In this document: positions 17,434 to 25,920 of the stretch, piece by piece
How positions within the stretch are numbered: position 1 is the first letter of the stretch
Layout: each line of letters opens with the position of its first letter
Assembly (NCBI GenBank): GCA_963765555.1
Contig: CAVXWX010000008.1
Span: 62,001 to 126,000, forward strand
Direction: 5' to 3'
DNA from: JL08 sp963765555
GTDB taxonomy: Bacteria > Pseudomonadota > Alphaproteobacteria > Rhodobacterales > Rhodobacteraceae
Length of the DNA: 64,000 nt
Position numbers and translations under genes: made by a program
The notes under the pieces: model-generated
What the model was told of the DNA's origin: nothing
The model's input: only the letters and a program-made list of their open reading frames with translations
Database searches by the model: none

Positions 17434-18226
17434 ATGACGCATTGTGATAGCGAATTGCTGGACGTGGCCCTGGAATTGGCCGATGCCGCGCGCGCCGCGA
17501 TCCTTCCGCATTTCCGGCGTCATGATCTGCTATCCGACAACAAGGACGCGGCAGGGTTCGATCCTGTGACCATTGCGGATCGCGAAAGCGAACAGGCAAT
17601 GCGCGCGGTTCTGGCCCGCCTGCGCCCACATGATGCCATTCTGGGCGAGGAATTCGGCGCGACCGATGGCACATCCGGCCTGACATGGGTGCTTGACCCG
17701 ATTGACGGCACACGCGCTTTCATCAGCGGTACGCCGACATGGGGCGTTCTGATCGCGGTATCCGACGACAGCGGCCCGCGTCTGGGCGTGATCGACCAGC
17801 CCTATATCCGCGAACGCTTTGTCGGCGGGGCAGGGCAGGCGTTTGTCGATGGGCCCAGCGGGCGGCACCCGATCACAACACGCCCCTTCCGCCCCCTGAA
17901 CAAGGCAACGCTGTTCACCACCTTTCCCGAAATCGGATCAACCGTGGAACGCGACGGGTTTCAGCGCGGTGGCCAAGCAGGCCAATCTGGTGCGCTATGG
18001 CATGGATTGTTATGCCTATGCGCTGTTGGCCGCAGGCCAGATCGATCTGGTGATCGAGGCAGGATTGAATTCCTATGATATGCAGGGGCCGATCGGGGTT
18101 ATTCAGGCCGCCGGTGGCACGGTCACCGACTGGCAGGGAAACCCGGCCCATCATGGCGGGCGCATTCTGGCGGCGGCCAATCCGCAAATCCACGCGCAGG
18201 TGCTGGATATTCTGTCGGCTTACTAA
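17434..18226 (+). CDS. hisN: Histidinol-phosphatase (inositol monophosphatase family), frameshifted
   Basis: Dephosphorylates histidinol phosphate in histidine synthesis. Mg-binding motifs: 'GEE' at 71-73, 'DPIDGT' at 88-93 and an Asp in 'GLNSYD' near 215. One extra base near 17961 breaks the frame in 'DGF-SAVAKQ'; without it the protein is about 263 residues, normal for the family. A GTG two codons upstream (17428) is an alternative start. The preference for HisN over other IMPase members rests on the 'GTRAFISGTPTWG' motif. Confidence 0.85.
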
Positions 18227-18306
18227 TCCACCGGCTTGAGCGTTCGGGTCTGATCGGCTAGGATTTTCACGCATCAAGTCCTTACGCCCGTCTTCTGTTG
18301 ATGCAG

Positions 18307-18347
18307 CTTCACACTTCAAACCGAAGCGGGCCATATGAAGTGTGAAG
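18307..18347 (+). promoter_or_regulatory. 12-bp perfect inverted repeat over the ribosome-binding site
   Basis: CTTCACACTTCA (18307-18318) and its exact reverse complement TGAAGTGTGAAG (18336-18347) are separated by 17 nt, 8 bp before the ATG of the deaminase. The 3' arm carries the GAAG of the Shine-Dalgarno GAAGGA. It may be an operator for a repressor or an mRNA stem that hides the ribosome-binding site. Confidence 0.7.
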
Positions 18348-18355
18348 GATTAAAC

Positions 18356-19690
18356 ATGACCGACATGACCATCATCAATGCGCAAACCATCCTGACGATG
18401 GACGACGCGCGCCGCGAACTGAGCGGATGTGATATCGCGATCCGCAACGGGGTGATCACCGAAATCGCCCCCGACCTGCCGCGCAGCGGCACGGTTGTGA
18501 ACGCGGCAAACTGTGTTGTGACACCGGGCTTGGTCAACACGCACCACCATCTTTACCAGACCCTGACGCGCGCGGTGCCCGGCGGGCAGGACGCGCTGTT
18601 GTTCGGCTGGCTGCAAACGCTTTATCCGATCTGGGCGCGGTTCGGGCCGGATGAAATGCGCGTATCGGCGCAGGTCGGTCTGGCCGAACTGGCGCTTAGC
18701 GGGTGCACGCTAAGCTCGGATCACTTGTATCTTTACCCCAACGGCGCGCGGCTTGAAGATACGATTGACGCCGCGCGCAGCATCGGGTTGCGGTTTCACC
18801 CCACGCGCGGCGCGATGAGCATCGGGGTCAGCGCGGGCGGTCTGCCGCCCGATGATCTGGTGGAAGCCGAGGCCGATATCCTGAACGATTGTATCCGCGT
18901 GATTGATGCCTTTCACGATCCCGCCGAAGGGTCGATGTGCCGCGTCGGCATCGCCCCCTGTTCCCCGTTTTCCGTCAGCCGCGAATTGATGCGCGATGCC
19001 GCCCTGCTGGCGCGCGACAAAGGCGTGATGCTGCACACCCATCTGGCCGAAAACGACGAAGATATCGCCTATAGCCTTGAAAAATTCGGCTGTCGCCCCG
19101 GCCAGTATGCGGAGGATCTGGGGTGGACGGGGGATGACGTGTGGCACGCGCATTGCGTCAAGCTGGATCGCTCCGAGATTGATCTGTTTGCCCGCACCCG
19201 CACCGGCGTGGCCCATTGCCCCTGTTCCAACTGCCGCCTTGGGTCCGGCATCGCGCCGGTGCGCGCGATGCGCGATGCAGGCGTGCCGGTGGGTTTGGGT
19301 GTCGATGGATCGGCCAGCAACGATGCCGGCAATCTGGTGGCCGAGGCGCGCCTGTCGATGCTGCTGCAACGCGTGGCCAACGGCGCGGATGCGATGAGCG
19401 CGCGCGAGGCGCTGGAAATTGCAACGCGTGGCGGGGCCGATGTGCTGGGCCGCCCCGATTGCGGGCGCATCGCCACCGGAAAGCGGGCGGACATCGCGGT
19501 TTGGGATGTGTCGGGTATTGAAAGCGCGGGCAGTTGGGATCCCGCCGCCCTGTTGCTGGCGGGGCCCACGCGCGTCAAACATCTGCTGGTGGACGGGCGC
19601 GCGGTGGTCACCGACGAACAGATCGTGACGCTGGATATGCCTGCCGTGATTGCCGAACAGAACAGGCTGGCGGCGCGATTGATGGAGTAA
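18356..19690 (+). CDS. 8-oxoguanine deaminase-type amidohydrolase
   Basis: A 444-residue amidohydrolase of the TrzN/AtzA/8-oxoguanine deaminase group. Metal ligands: H63-H65 in 'NTHHHLYQT', H227/H229 in 'HTHLAE', H264/H266 in 'WHAHC' and the Asp in 'GVDGSASND' near 317. Known 8-oxoguanine deaminases of marine Rhodobacterales convert 8-oxoguanine to urate; that substrate is an inference from similarity and from guanine deaminase nearby. AAGGA lies 6-7 bp before the ATG, inside a hairpin arm. It is 3 bp from the CAP-domain gene downstream. Confidence 0.85.
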   Translation: MTDMTIINAQTILTMDDARRELSGCDIAIRNGVITEIAPDLPRSGTVVNAANCVVTPGLVNTHHHLYQTLTRAVPGGQDALLFGWLQTLYPIWARFGPDEMRVSAQVGLAELALSGCTLSSDHLYLYPNGARLEDTIDAARSIGLRFHPTRGAMSIGVSAGGLPPDDLVEAEADILNDCIRVIDAFHDPAEGSMCRVGIAPCSPFSVSRELMRDAALLARDKGVMLHTHLAENDEDIAYSLEKFGCRPGQYAEDLGWTGDDVWHAHCVKLDRSEIDLFARTRTGVAHCPCSNCRLGSGIAPVRAMRDAGVPVGLGVDGSASNDAGNLVAEARLSMLLQRVANGADAMSAREALEIATRGGADVLGRPDCGRIATGKRADIAVWDVSGIESAGSWDPAALLLAGPTRVKHLLVDGRAVVTDEQIVTLDMPAVIAEQNRLAARLME

Positions 19691-19693
19691 GCG

Positions 19694-20119
19694 ATGAAAC
19701 GGTTTGTTTTGGTGGCCATTGCCGCGCTGTGGGCCATTGCGGCGTCGGCAAATCCGCAAGCGCTGGACGCGTTGAACACCTACCGCACCGACAACGGGCG
19801 CGCGCCTGTCAGCTATTCCAAAACGCTGGAGCAGGTGGCGCAGCGCCACGGTACGGATATGGCCCGGAACGGATTTTTTTCGCATAGCGGCAGCAACGGG
19901 TCGGGTCTGGGGGACCGGTTGCGCGCGGGCGGGTACAGCTATTGTTTTGCGGCGGAAAACATCGCCAAGGGGCAAACATCGCTGGGCGCGGTGATGACCA
20001 GTTGGGCCAATTCCAAAGGCCACCGCAAAAACATGTTGCATCGCAAGGCCACCGCGTTCGGCCTGTACCGCGCCCAAGGTAATATCTGGGTGATGGTTCT
20101 GGCCGCGCCGGGGTGCTGA
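19694..20119 (+). CDS. Secreted CAP-domain (SCP-like) protein
   Basis: A 141-residue protein with a signal peptide (about 1-19) and a CAP domain: 'LNTYRTDNGRAPVSYS', 'HGTDMARNGFFSHSG', 'AENIAKG' and 'GHRKNMLHRKATAFG'. The conserved His and Glu of the CAP cavity are present. Periplasmic or secreted, function unknown. It starts 3 bp after the deaminase stop and is convergent with guaD. Confidence 0.88.
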   Translation: MKRFVLVAIAALWAIAASANPQALDALNTYRTDNGRAPVSYSKTLEQVAQRHGTDMARNGFFSHSGSNGSGLGDRLRAGGYSYCFAAENIAKGQTSLGAVMTSWANSKGHRKNMLHRKATAFGLYRAQGNIWVMVLAAPGC

Positions 20120-20133
20120 CGGGCGCAGGCGGG

Positions 20134-21432
20134 TCAGGTGCCCTTTGCCTGTTTGCCGCCAATCCAGACATCCGCGATTGATCTGTCATCGCCCATCATG
20201 ATGGTCGGAAACAGCGCCTCCCACAGGTCGCTGGCGCGCGCGGCGCGCTGGGCGATGGCGGGGGTGGCGTGCAGATCAAGCACGACAATATCTGCCTCGT
20301 GCCCTGCAACAAGATTGCCGATCTGGTGATCCATATGCAGCGCCGCCGCTGATCCCGCTGTCGCCAGCCAGATCAGTTGCCCCGCGTGCAGCGGCGTGCC
20401 GCGCAACTGGCCGATTTCATAGGCCGCCGCCATGGTGCGCAGCATCGAAAACGATGACCCGCCGCCGGTATCCGTGGCCAGCCCCACGCGTTGACCACCG
20501 GCCTTGAGGCCCGCCATATCGAACAGGCCCGATCCGATAAACGTGTTGGATGTCGGGCAATGCACCAGTGCGCCGCCCACCTCGCGCAGGCGGTCTTTTT
20601 CGCGCTGTTCCAGATGGATCGCGTGCCCGTATAGGCCGTTGCCCCCCAACAGCCCGTGGGTTTCATAAGTGTCGAGATAATCGCGCGCCTGCGGATAAAG
20701 CTCCTTCACCCACGCGATTTCGTCGACCTGCTCGCTCAGATGCGTCTGCATCAGGCAATCGGGATGTTCGGCCCACAGCGCCCCAACCGCATCCATCTGT
20801 TCCGGCGTCGATGTGGGGGAAAACCGTGGCGTGATCGCGTAAGATAACCGTCCGATCCCATGCCATTTCTGCAGCAACGCCTTGCTGTCGTCATAGGCCG
20901 TTTGCGCCGTGTCGCGCAGCCCGTCGGGGGCGTTGCGGTCCATGCAGGTCTTGCCCGTAATCACCCGCTGTCCGCGCCGTAGCGCTTCTTCAAAAAACGC
21001 ATCGACACTGGCGGGGTGGATGGTGCCGAAACTGCACATCGTCGTGGTGCCGTGCGATGTGGTGATATCCAGATAGCGCGCGGCAATCTCGGCGGCATAG
21101 TCCGCATCCGCGAACCGCATTTCTTCGGGGAATGTATAGCTGTTCAGCCAGTCGATCAGCCGCTTGCCCCAACTGGCGATCATCGCGGTTTGCGGATAAT
21201 GCACATGCGCATCGACAAACCCCGCCAAAATCAGTTTGTCGCCGTAATCGGTGACAGGCACGTCCGGGTGTTGCGCGCGCAACGCGGCCCCGTCCCCGAC
21301 CTGCGCAATCTGCCCATCGCGGATCAGAACGCCGCCATGGGTCGTGCTGCGGGCGGCATCTGCAACCGGAATCGCAAAAGGATCAGCATCAAAGCTTAGG
21401 GTGTGCCCCAACAAAAGTGCGGTATCGGTCAT
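20134..21432 (-). CDS. guaD: Guanine deaminase
   Basis: Converts guanine to xanthine and ammonia in purine catabolism. The 432-residue amidohydrolase has H76/H78 in 'DAHVHYPQ', the guanine deaminase hallmarks 'LIDWLNSYTFPEE' and 'CSFGTIHPASVDAFFEE', 'MQTHLSE', and the Asp in 'ATDTGGGSSFS'. The ATG at 21432 (MTDTALLLGHTL) is the family start; upstream in-frame residues look non-coding. It is divergent from mgtE. Confidence 0.93.
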   Translation of the reverse strand: MTDTALLLGHTLSFDADPFAIPVADAARSTTHGGVLIRDGQIAQVGDGAALRAQHPDVPVTDYGDKLILAGFVDAHVHYPQTAMIASWGKRLIDWLNSYTFPEEMRFADADYAAEIAARYLDITTSHGTTTMCSFGTIHPASVDAFFEEALRRGQRVITGKTCMDRNAPDGLRDTAQTAYDDSKALLQKWHGIGRLSYAITPRFSPTSTPEQMDAVGALWAEHPDCLMQTHLSEQVDEIAWVKELYPQARDYLDTYETHGLLGGNGLYGHAIHLEQREKDRLREVGGALVHCPTSNTFIGSGLFDMAGLKAGGQRVGLATDTGGGSSFSMLRTMAAAYEIGQLRGTPLHAGQLIWLATAGSAAALHMDHQIGNLVAGHEADIVVLDLHATPAIAQRAARASDLWEALFPTIMMGDDRSIADVWIGGKQAKGT

Positions 21433-21566
21433 CTGCGTCTGCCTTTCTGTCCCGCGCCTGTCTTCAAGGTAAATTGCGCAACGGGCCAAGGGTGCCATTG
21501 TAAGTCCAGCACTCCTTATCCTATTGTGCGCGCAGACCGTCAAACCAAGAATTGCGGGGCGCGCAA

Positions 21567-22952
21567 ATGTCGGACGAGAACGAAACTCCGGAAGCCGAGC
21601 GCGAAGAAGCCGCGTATTCGCTCGGGCGCAAAGATGTTGCTGCGATTCTCTATGCGGTCGACATCGATGATCGCGAAACGCTGACCCGTTTGATGGAGCC
21701 GTTGCACGCGGCCGACATCGCCGACCTTCTGGAACAGATCAATTCCTATGATCGCGCCCGCCTGATCCGGTTGTATGACCGCGAATTCGACGGCGAGATC
21801 CTGACCGAGCTGGATGAAAGCATCCGCGAGGAAGTGATTGCGGTTCTCAACCCGCAAATTCTGGCCGACGCGGTGCGCGAACTGGAAAGCGACGATGTTG
21901 TCGATCTGGTCGAAGATCTGGACGAACCCCAGCAAGAGGCAATTCTGGGCGCGCTTGATGATGCCGACAGGGTCGCGGTGCAACAGGCGCTGTCCTATCC
22001 GGAATATTCTGCCGGTCGTTTGATGCAGCGCGAAGTGGTCATGGCCCCCGAACACTGGTCTGTCGGGGAAACCATTGATTACATTCGGGGGTCTGATCAC
22101 CTGCCGGAACAGTTTTACCATGTTGTGCTGGTTGATCCGCGCATGCATCCGGTGGGCAATGTCACATTGGGTCGTCTGATGGGGTCGGCGCGCACCGTCA
22201 AATTGCGCGATATCGTGGAAGAGGTGTTCCAGATTATTCCGGTGGACCAGTACGAAGGCGATGTGGCCTATGCGTTCAACCAGTACCACCTGATTTCCGC
22301 CCCCGTGATCGACGAAAACGGTCGCCTTGTCGGGGTGATTACCATTGATGATGCGATGGCCGTGCTGGACGAAGAACACGAAGAAGACATTCTGCGTCTG
22401 GCCGGTGTCGGCGAAAGCTCCCTGTCTGACAGTATTTTTGAAACCACCCGCCAGCGTCTGCCGTGGCTTGTTGTCAATCTGGGTACGGCCATTCTGGCCT
22501 CGATCGTGATTGCCCAGTTCGAAGGCACGTTGCAAAGCATTGTCGCACTGGCGATCCTGATGCCCATCGTGGCGTCGATGGGGGGCAATGCGGGCACCCA
22601 ATCGCTGACGGTGGCGGTACGCGCGATTGCGACCCGCGATTTGACCGGTTCCAACATCTGGCGGGTGATCCGGCGCGAGGCGGCAGTGGGCCTGATCAAC
22701 GGTCTGGTGTTCGCGGTGATGATGGGGGTTGTCAGCCTGATCTGGTTCGGTTCGCCCGCCTTGGGGGCGGTGATTGCGTTGGCGATGGTGATCAACCTGC
22801 TGGTGGCAGGGCTGGCCGGTATCGCGATACCGGTTGTCATGGAACGCGTTGGCATCGATCCGGCGCTCGCCTCGGGCACCTTTGTTACGACGGTGACGGA
22901 TGTTGTCGGATTTCTGGCCTTTCTGGGTGTGGCGTCGATGGTGCTGTTATGA
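21567..22952 (+). CDS. mgtE: MgtE magnesium transporter
   Basis: A 461-residue channel with the cytoplasmic N domain (about 20-135), a pair of CBS domains that sense Mg (about 140-265) and a C-terminal membrane domain of five helices with 'GGNAGTQSLTV' lining the pore. The start MSDENET is preferred over an upstream ATG. The stop overlaps the downstream start as ATGA. No M-box riboswitch could be recognised upstream. Confidence 0.94.
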   Translation: MSDENETPEAEREEAAYSLGRKDVAAILYAVDIDDRETLTRLMEPLHAADIADLLEQINSYDRARLIRLYDREFDGEILTELDESIREEVIAVLNPQILADAVRELESDDVVDLVEDLDEPQQEAILGALDDADRVAVQQALSYPEYSAGRLMQREVVMAPEHWSVGETIDYIRGSDHLPEQFYHVVLVDPRMHPVGNVTLGRLMGSARTVKLRDIVEEVFQIIPVDQYEGDVAYAFNQYHLISAPVIDENGRLVGVITIDDAMAVLDEEHEEDILRLAGVGESSLSDSIFETTRQRLPWLVVNLGTAILASIVIAQFEGTLQSIVALAILMPIVASMGGNAGTQSLTVAVRAIATRDLTGSNIWRVIRREAAVGLINGLVFAVMMGVVSLIWFGSPALGAVIALAMVINLLVAGLAGIAIPVVMERVGIDPALASGTFVTTVTDVVGFLAFLGVASMVLL

Positions 22953-23506
22953 GCGATCTGGCCTCGATCAAGGCGGCGGCACGCAAGGCGGCGTTTGCCC
23001 GCCGCAAGGCCGCATTTGACGCCGCATATCCCGGTGCTGCCGGGCATTTAAGCGAGGTTCTTGCAGGCTATCGCGGGGTGCCTTTGGCCGGATATATGGC
23101 GATGCGCACCGAAATTGATCCAACACCCGCGATGGAAGAGGCGACCGCCCACGGGCCGGTCTGCGTTCCCGTGATCATGGGCGCGGGCCTGCCGCTGAAG
23201 TTCAGCCGCTGGACCCCCGATATCGCCCTGCGCGATGGCCCTTTTGGGGCCAAGGTGCCCGCCGTTGACGATTTTTTTGATCCCGAGATTCTGATCGTTC
23301 CGCTGGTCGCATTTGATCGCAGCGGCGGGCGGTTGGGTTATGGCGGCGGGTTTTATGATCGCACCTTGCAGGGCTTGCGTGCCAAACGCGCGACACTGGC
23401 CATCGGATTTGCCTTTGCCGCGCAAGAGGCCGACAGCCTGCCGCTTGAACCCACCGACCAGCCACTGGATATGATCGTCACCGAACAGGGCGTGATCACG
23501 CCCTAA
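22949..23506 (+). CDS. 5-formyltetrahydrofolate cyclo-ligase
   Basis: ATP-dependent conversion of 5-formyl-THF to 5,10-methenyl-THF. The 185-residue protein has the basic N-terminus ('ARKAAFARRKAAF') and the C-terminal motif 'GGRLGYGGGFYDRTL' that binds ATP and folate. Its ATG overlaps the mgtE stop by 4 bp, so it is translationally coupled. Confidence 0.93.
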   Translation: MSDLASIKAAARKAAFARRKAAFDAAYPGAAGHLSEVLAGYRGVPLAGYMAMRTEIDPTPAMEEATAHGPVCVPVIMGAGLPLKFSRWTPDIALRDGPFGAKVPAVDDFFDPEILIVPLVAFDRSGGRLGYGGGFYDRTLQGLRAKRATLAIGFAFAAQEADSLPLEPTDQPLDMIVTEQGVITP

Positions 23507-23663
23507 CAGCGGTTTCCGGCATGTTCCCGCTCTGAACCGCAGTTATAGATGCCGGTTCTCCAACTTTCGGATGATTCAGATGTTACGCGGTTCGCCCCAT
23601 GTCCGATGGGTGGCGCAGTTTTCGCCACGACCTGCCTGAACCCACTCCCGAAAGGAAACCCGA

Positions 23664-23930
23664 ATGACACCGCAAACACTCAAAACCCTGACCTTGTGCA
23701 CCGCCCTTATCCTTGGCGCGGGGGCTGTTTCAGCCTCGGGCGCAGGTGTGTCATTGACACCCGAAACCGAAGCGCAAATTCGCGCGCAGTTGACCGAACA
23801 GGGCTATGACGTCGCCAAGATCAAGATCGACGATGGCATGTACGAGGCCTATGCCCGAAAAGACGGCAAGAAATACGAGGTGTATTTGAACGCCGATCTG
23901 GAAGTCGTCAAAACCGAAATGGACGATTGA
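23664..23930 (+). CDS. Secreted PepSY-domain protein
   Basis: An 88-residue protein with a signal peptide (about 1-24) and a single PepSY domain ('IRAQLTEQGYDVAKIKIDDGMYEAYARKDG' region and 'LNADLEVVK'). Such small proteins often accompany membrane cytochromes. A cytochrome b gene follows 68 bp downstream, then a membrane LuxR regulator, suggesting one functional group. Confidence 0.88.
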   Translation: MTPQTLKTLTLCTALILGAGAVSASGAGVSLTPETEAQIRAQLTEQGYDVAKIKIDDGMYEAYARKDGKKYEVYLNADLEVVKTEMDD

Positions 23931-23998
23931 TCGCGCTTCCCCACTGGCGCGCCGGAGTAAATCCGGCGCGCCACATTGTTCAGAACAAGGAAATCGTC

Positions 23999-24523
23999 AT
24001 GACCCGTATTCAAGTCTGGGATCCGTTTGTGCGTGTCTTTCACTGGTCGCTTGTGGCCCTGTTTGCAGCCAATGCGCTGTTTGTTGATGATGACGGGAAA
24101 CTGCACATCTGGATCGGCTATGCCATCGTTGCTTGGGTGGCGATGCGACTGGTCTGGGGGGTCGTTGGATCACCCTATGCGCGGTTCTCAAGCTTTCCCC
24201 CCAGCACACGCGGCGCGATGGACCAGTTGACAGACATCGCCACGGGCCGCAAACGCCAGCACCTTGGCCACACGCCGCTGGGTGCGCTGATGATCTATAA
24301 CCTGCTGCTGTCGCTTCTGGTGATCGGCCTGTCGGGCCACCTGATGACCACCGATATGTTCTGGGGGCTGGAATGGCCCGAAGAGCTGCACGAGCTATCG
24401 GTTGCGTGGGCCGAGGTTTCGGTTGTCCTGCACATCGCCGCAGTGATATTCGAAAGCCGCAGGTTGGGCACGAACCTTCCCCGCTCTATGGTGACGGGAT
24501 ACAGGGACATTCCCACAGAATAG
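23999..24523 (+). CDS. Cytochrome b561-type membrane protein
   Basis: A 174-residue protein with four hydrophobic helices. Heme-ligand His candidates are in 'RVFHWSLV' (helix 1), 'KLHIWIG' (helix 2), 'SGHLM' (helix 3) and 'VLHIAAV' (helix 4), the layout of Ni/Fe-hydrogenase b-type and related cytochromes. It probably moves electrons between the quinone pool and a periplasmic partner. AAGGA lies 7 bp before the ATG. Downstream is the LuxR gene (12 bp). Confidence 0.88.
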   Translation: MTRIQVWDPFVRVFHWSLVALFAANALFVDDDGKLHIWIGYAIVAWVAMRLVWGVVGSPYARFSSFPPSTRGAMDQLTDIATGRKRQHLGHTPLGALMIYNLLLSLLVIGLSGHLMTTDMFWGLEWPEELHELSVAWAEVSVVLHIAAVIFESRRLGTNLPRSMVTGYRDIPTE

Positions 24524-24535
24524 GCTGGTCCGGTC

Positions 24536-25045
24536 GTGACACTGAATGCGCCTTTGAAAATACCCTATGGACTGCTGGCGCTGGTGGTCGTGCAAATCCT
24601 GTGCGCGGCCTTTTTTACGATCGATATCTTTCAGGACTACCGCGAATACGCGATGCACGGCGCATCCATGACGCACCTTTATATCGAAGCGATTGCAACA
24701 ACATCCCTGATCGCGGCCATTGTTTTCGAGATGCGGTTTATTCTGCACCTGTTGCGCCGCAAGGCCCATCTGGAACGCAGTGTTTCAACCGCATCAATGG
24801 CCATGTTCGATGTGATCGAAGCGCATTTCGATCTGTGGGATCTGACGCCGTCGGAACGCGATGTGGCCACCTTTCTGGTCAAGGGCTTTGGCATTGCCGA
24901 CATCGCCAGATTGCGCGGCAGCGCCGAAGGCACGATCAAATCCCATCTGAACGCGATTTACCGCAAGTCCGGTGCAGGCAATCGCGGTGAATTGCTGAGC
25001 CAGATCATCAACTCGGTCATGGGGGATGCGAAAAACCCCGCCTGA
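24536..25045 (+). CDS. LuxR family regulator with N-terminal membrane segments
   Basis: A 169-residue protein starting at GTG. Two hydrophobic helices (about 10-30 and 48-70) precede a LuxR/GerE HTH (about 100-160: 'LTPSERDVATFLVKGFGIADIA', 'GTIKSHLNAIYRK'). No receiver or autoinducer domain is present. A DNA-binding domain anchored to the membrane beside a cytochrome b and a PepSY protein suggests sensing of a membrane or redox state; this is inference. Confidence 0.85.
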   Translation: MTLNAPLKIPYGLLALVVVQILCAAFFTIDIFQDYREYAMHGASMTHLYIEAIATTSLIAAIVFEMRFILHLLRRKAHLERSVSTASMAMFDVIEAHFDLWDLTPSERDVATFLVKGFGIADIARLRGSAEGTIKSHLNAIYRKSGAGNRGELLSQIINSVMGDAKNPA

Positions 25046-25107
25046 GGGGTGGTGGCGGATGCACCTTTCTATTGCTCTTGTCTGTCCCCCGCCCTAGGAC
25101 GTGCGAC

Positions 25108-25920
25108 ATGAGATGTTTGTTTCTGGGTGACGTGATGGGCCGCGCCGGGCGCGCGGCAGTGACCGAACATTTGCCCCGTATCCGGGATGAATGGCGGCTG
25201 GATTTTGTCGTGGTGAACGGTGAAAACGCCAGCAATGGCATGGGGCTAAGTGCGGATCACGCGCGGCTGCTGCTGGCAGCCGGGGCCGATTGCATCACCT
25301 TGGGGGATCACGCGTTTGATCAAAAGGATATGCTGCAGTTCATCGAAACCGAACCGCGCATCCTGCGCCCGCTGAATTTCGCCAAATCCGCACCGGGCAA
25401 GGGGTATCGCCTGTTCACCGCGCGGGGCGGGCGCAAGGTTCTGGTGCTTCAGGTGCTGGGGCAGGTGTTCATGAAACGCCCCTTTGACGATCCGTTTTCC
25501 GCCGTTGAACCGGTGCTGAAATCGCATCCGCTGGGCGGGATGGCCAGCGCCGTGATCGTCGATATGCATTGCGAGGCGACATCGGAAAAGATGGCGATGG
25601 GCCATTATTGTGACGGGCGCGCCAGCCTTGTGGTGGGCACCCACACCCATGTGCCCACAGCCGATGCCCAGATATTGAACGGTGGCACCGCCTATCTGAC
25701 CGATGCGGGCATGTGCGGCGATTACAATTCGGTGATCGGCATGGACAAGGGCGAACCGATGCGCCGTTTTATCACCGGAATGCCCAAGGCACGGTTTACC
25801 CCCGCCGCGGGCGAGGCGACGCTGTCGGGCGTTTTTATCGACACCGACGATAAAACCGGCCATGCGCGCGAGGTACACATGGTTCGTCTTGGCGGACGGT
25901 TGCAACAGGCCGCCCCGTGA
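25108..25920 (+). CDS. YmdB-like (TIGR00282) metallophosphoesterase
   Basis: A 270-residue calcineurin-like phosphoesterase of the YmdB family, which in Bacillus hydrolyses 2',3'-cAMP and affects biofilm and RNA turnover. Motifs: 'FLGDVMGRAGR', 'NGENASNG', 'GDHAFD', 'DMHCEATSEK' and 'GTHTHVPT'. The stop overlaps the GTG start of the transporter as GTGA. Confidence 0.92.
   Translation: MRCLFLGDVMGRAGRAAVTEHLPRIRDEWRLDFVVVNGENASNGMGLSADHARLLLAAGADCITLGDHAFDQKDMLQFIETEPRILRPLNFAKSAPGKGYRLFTARGGRKVLVLQVLGQVFMKRPFDDPFSAVEPVLKSHPLGGMASAVIVDMHCEATSEKMAMGHYCDGRASLVVGTHTHVPTADAQILNGGTAYLTDAGMCGDYNSVIGMDKGEPMRRFITGMPKARFTPAAGEATLSGVFIDTDDKTGHAREVHMVRLGGRLQQAAP

Noticed and set aside
18710..20077. 455-codon minus-strand frame opposite the deaminase and CAP genes
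   Set aside because: It is antisense to two well-recognised proteins and His/Arg/Gln-rich without motifs.
21433..21566. M-box magnesium riboswitch before mgtE
   Set aside because: The divergent gap is only about 130 bp and I could not recognise the conserved M-box core.
25030..25055. Terminator at the end of the LuxR gene
   Set aside because: ACCCCGCCTGAGGGGT can pair, but it overlaps the stop codon, is short, and no T-run follows.
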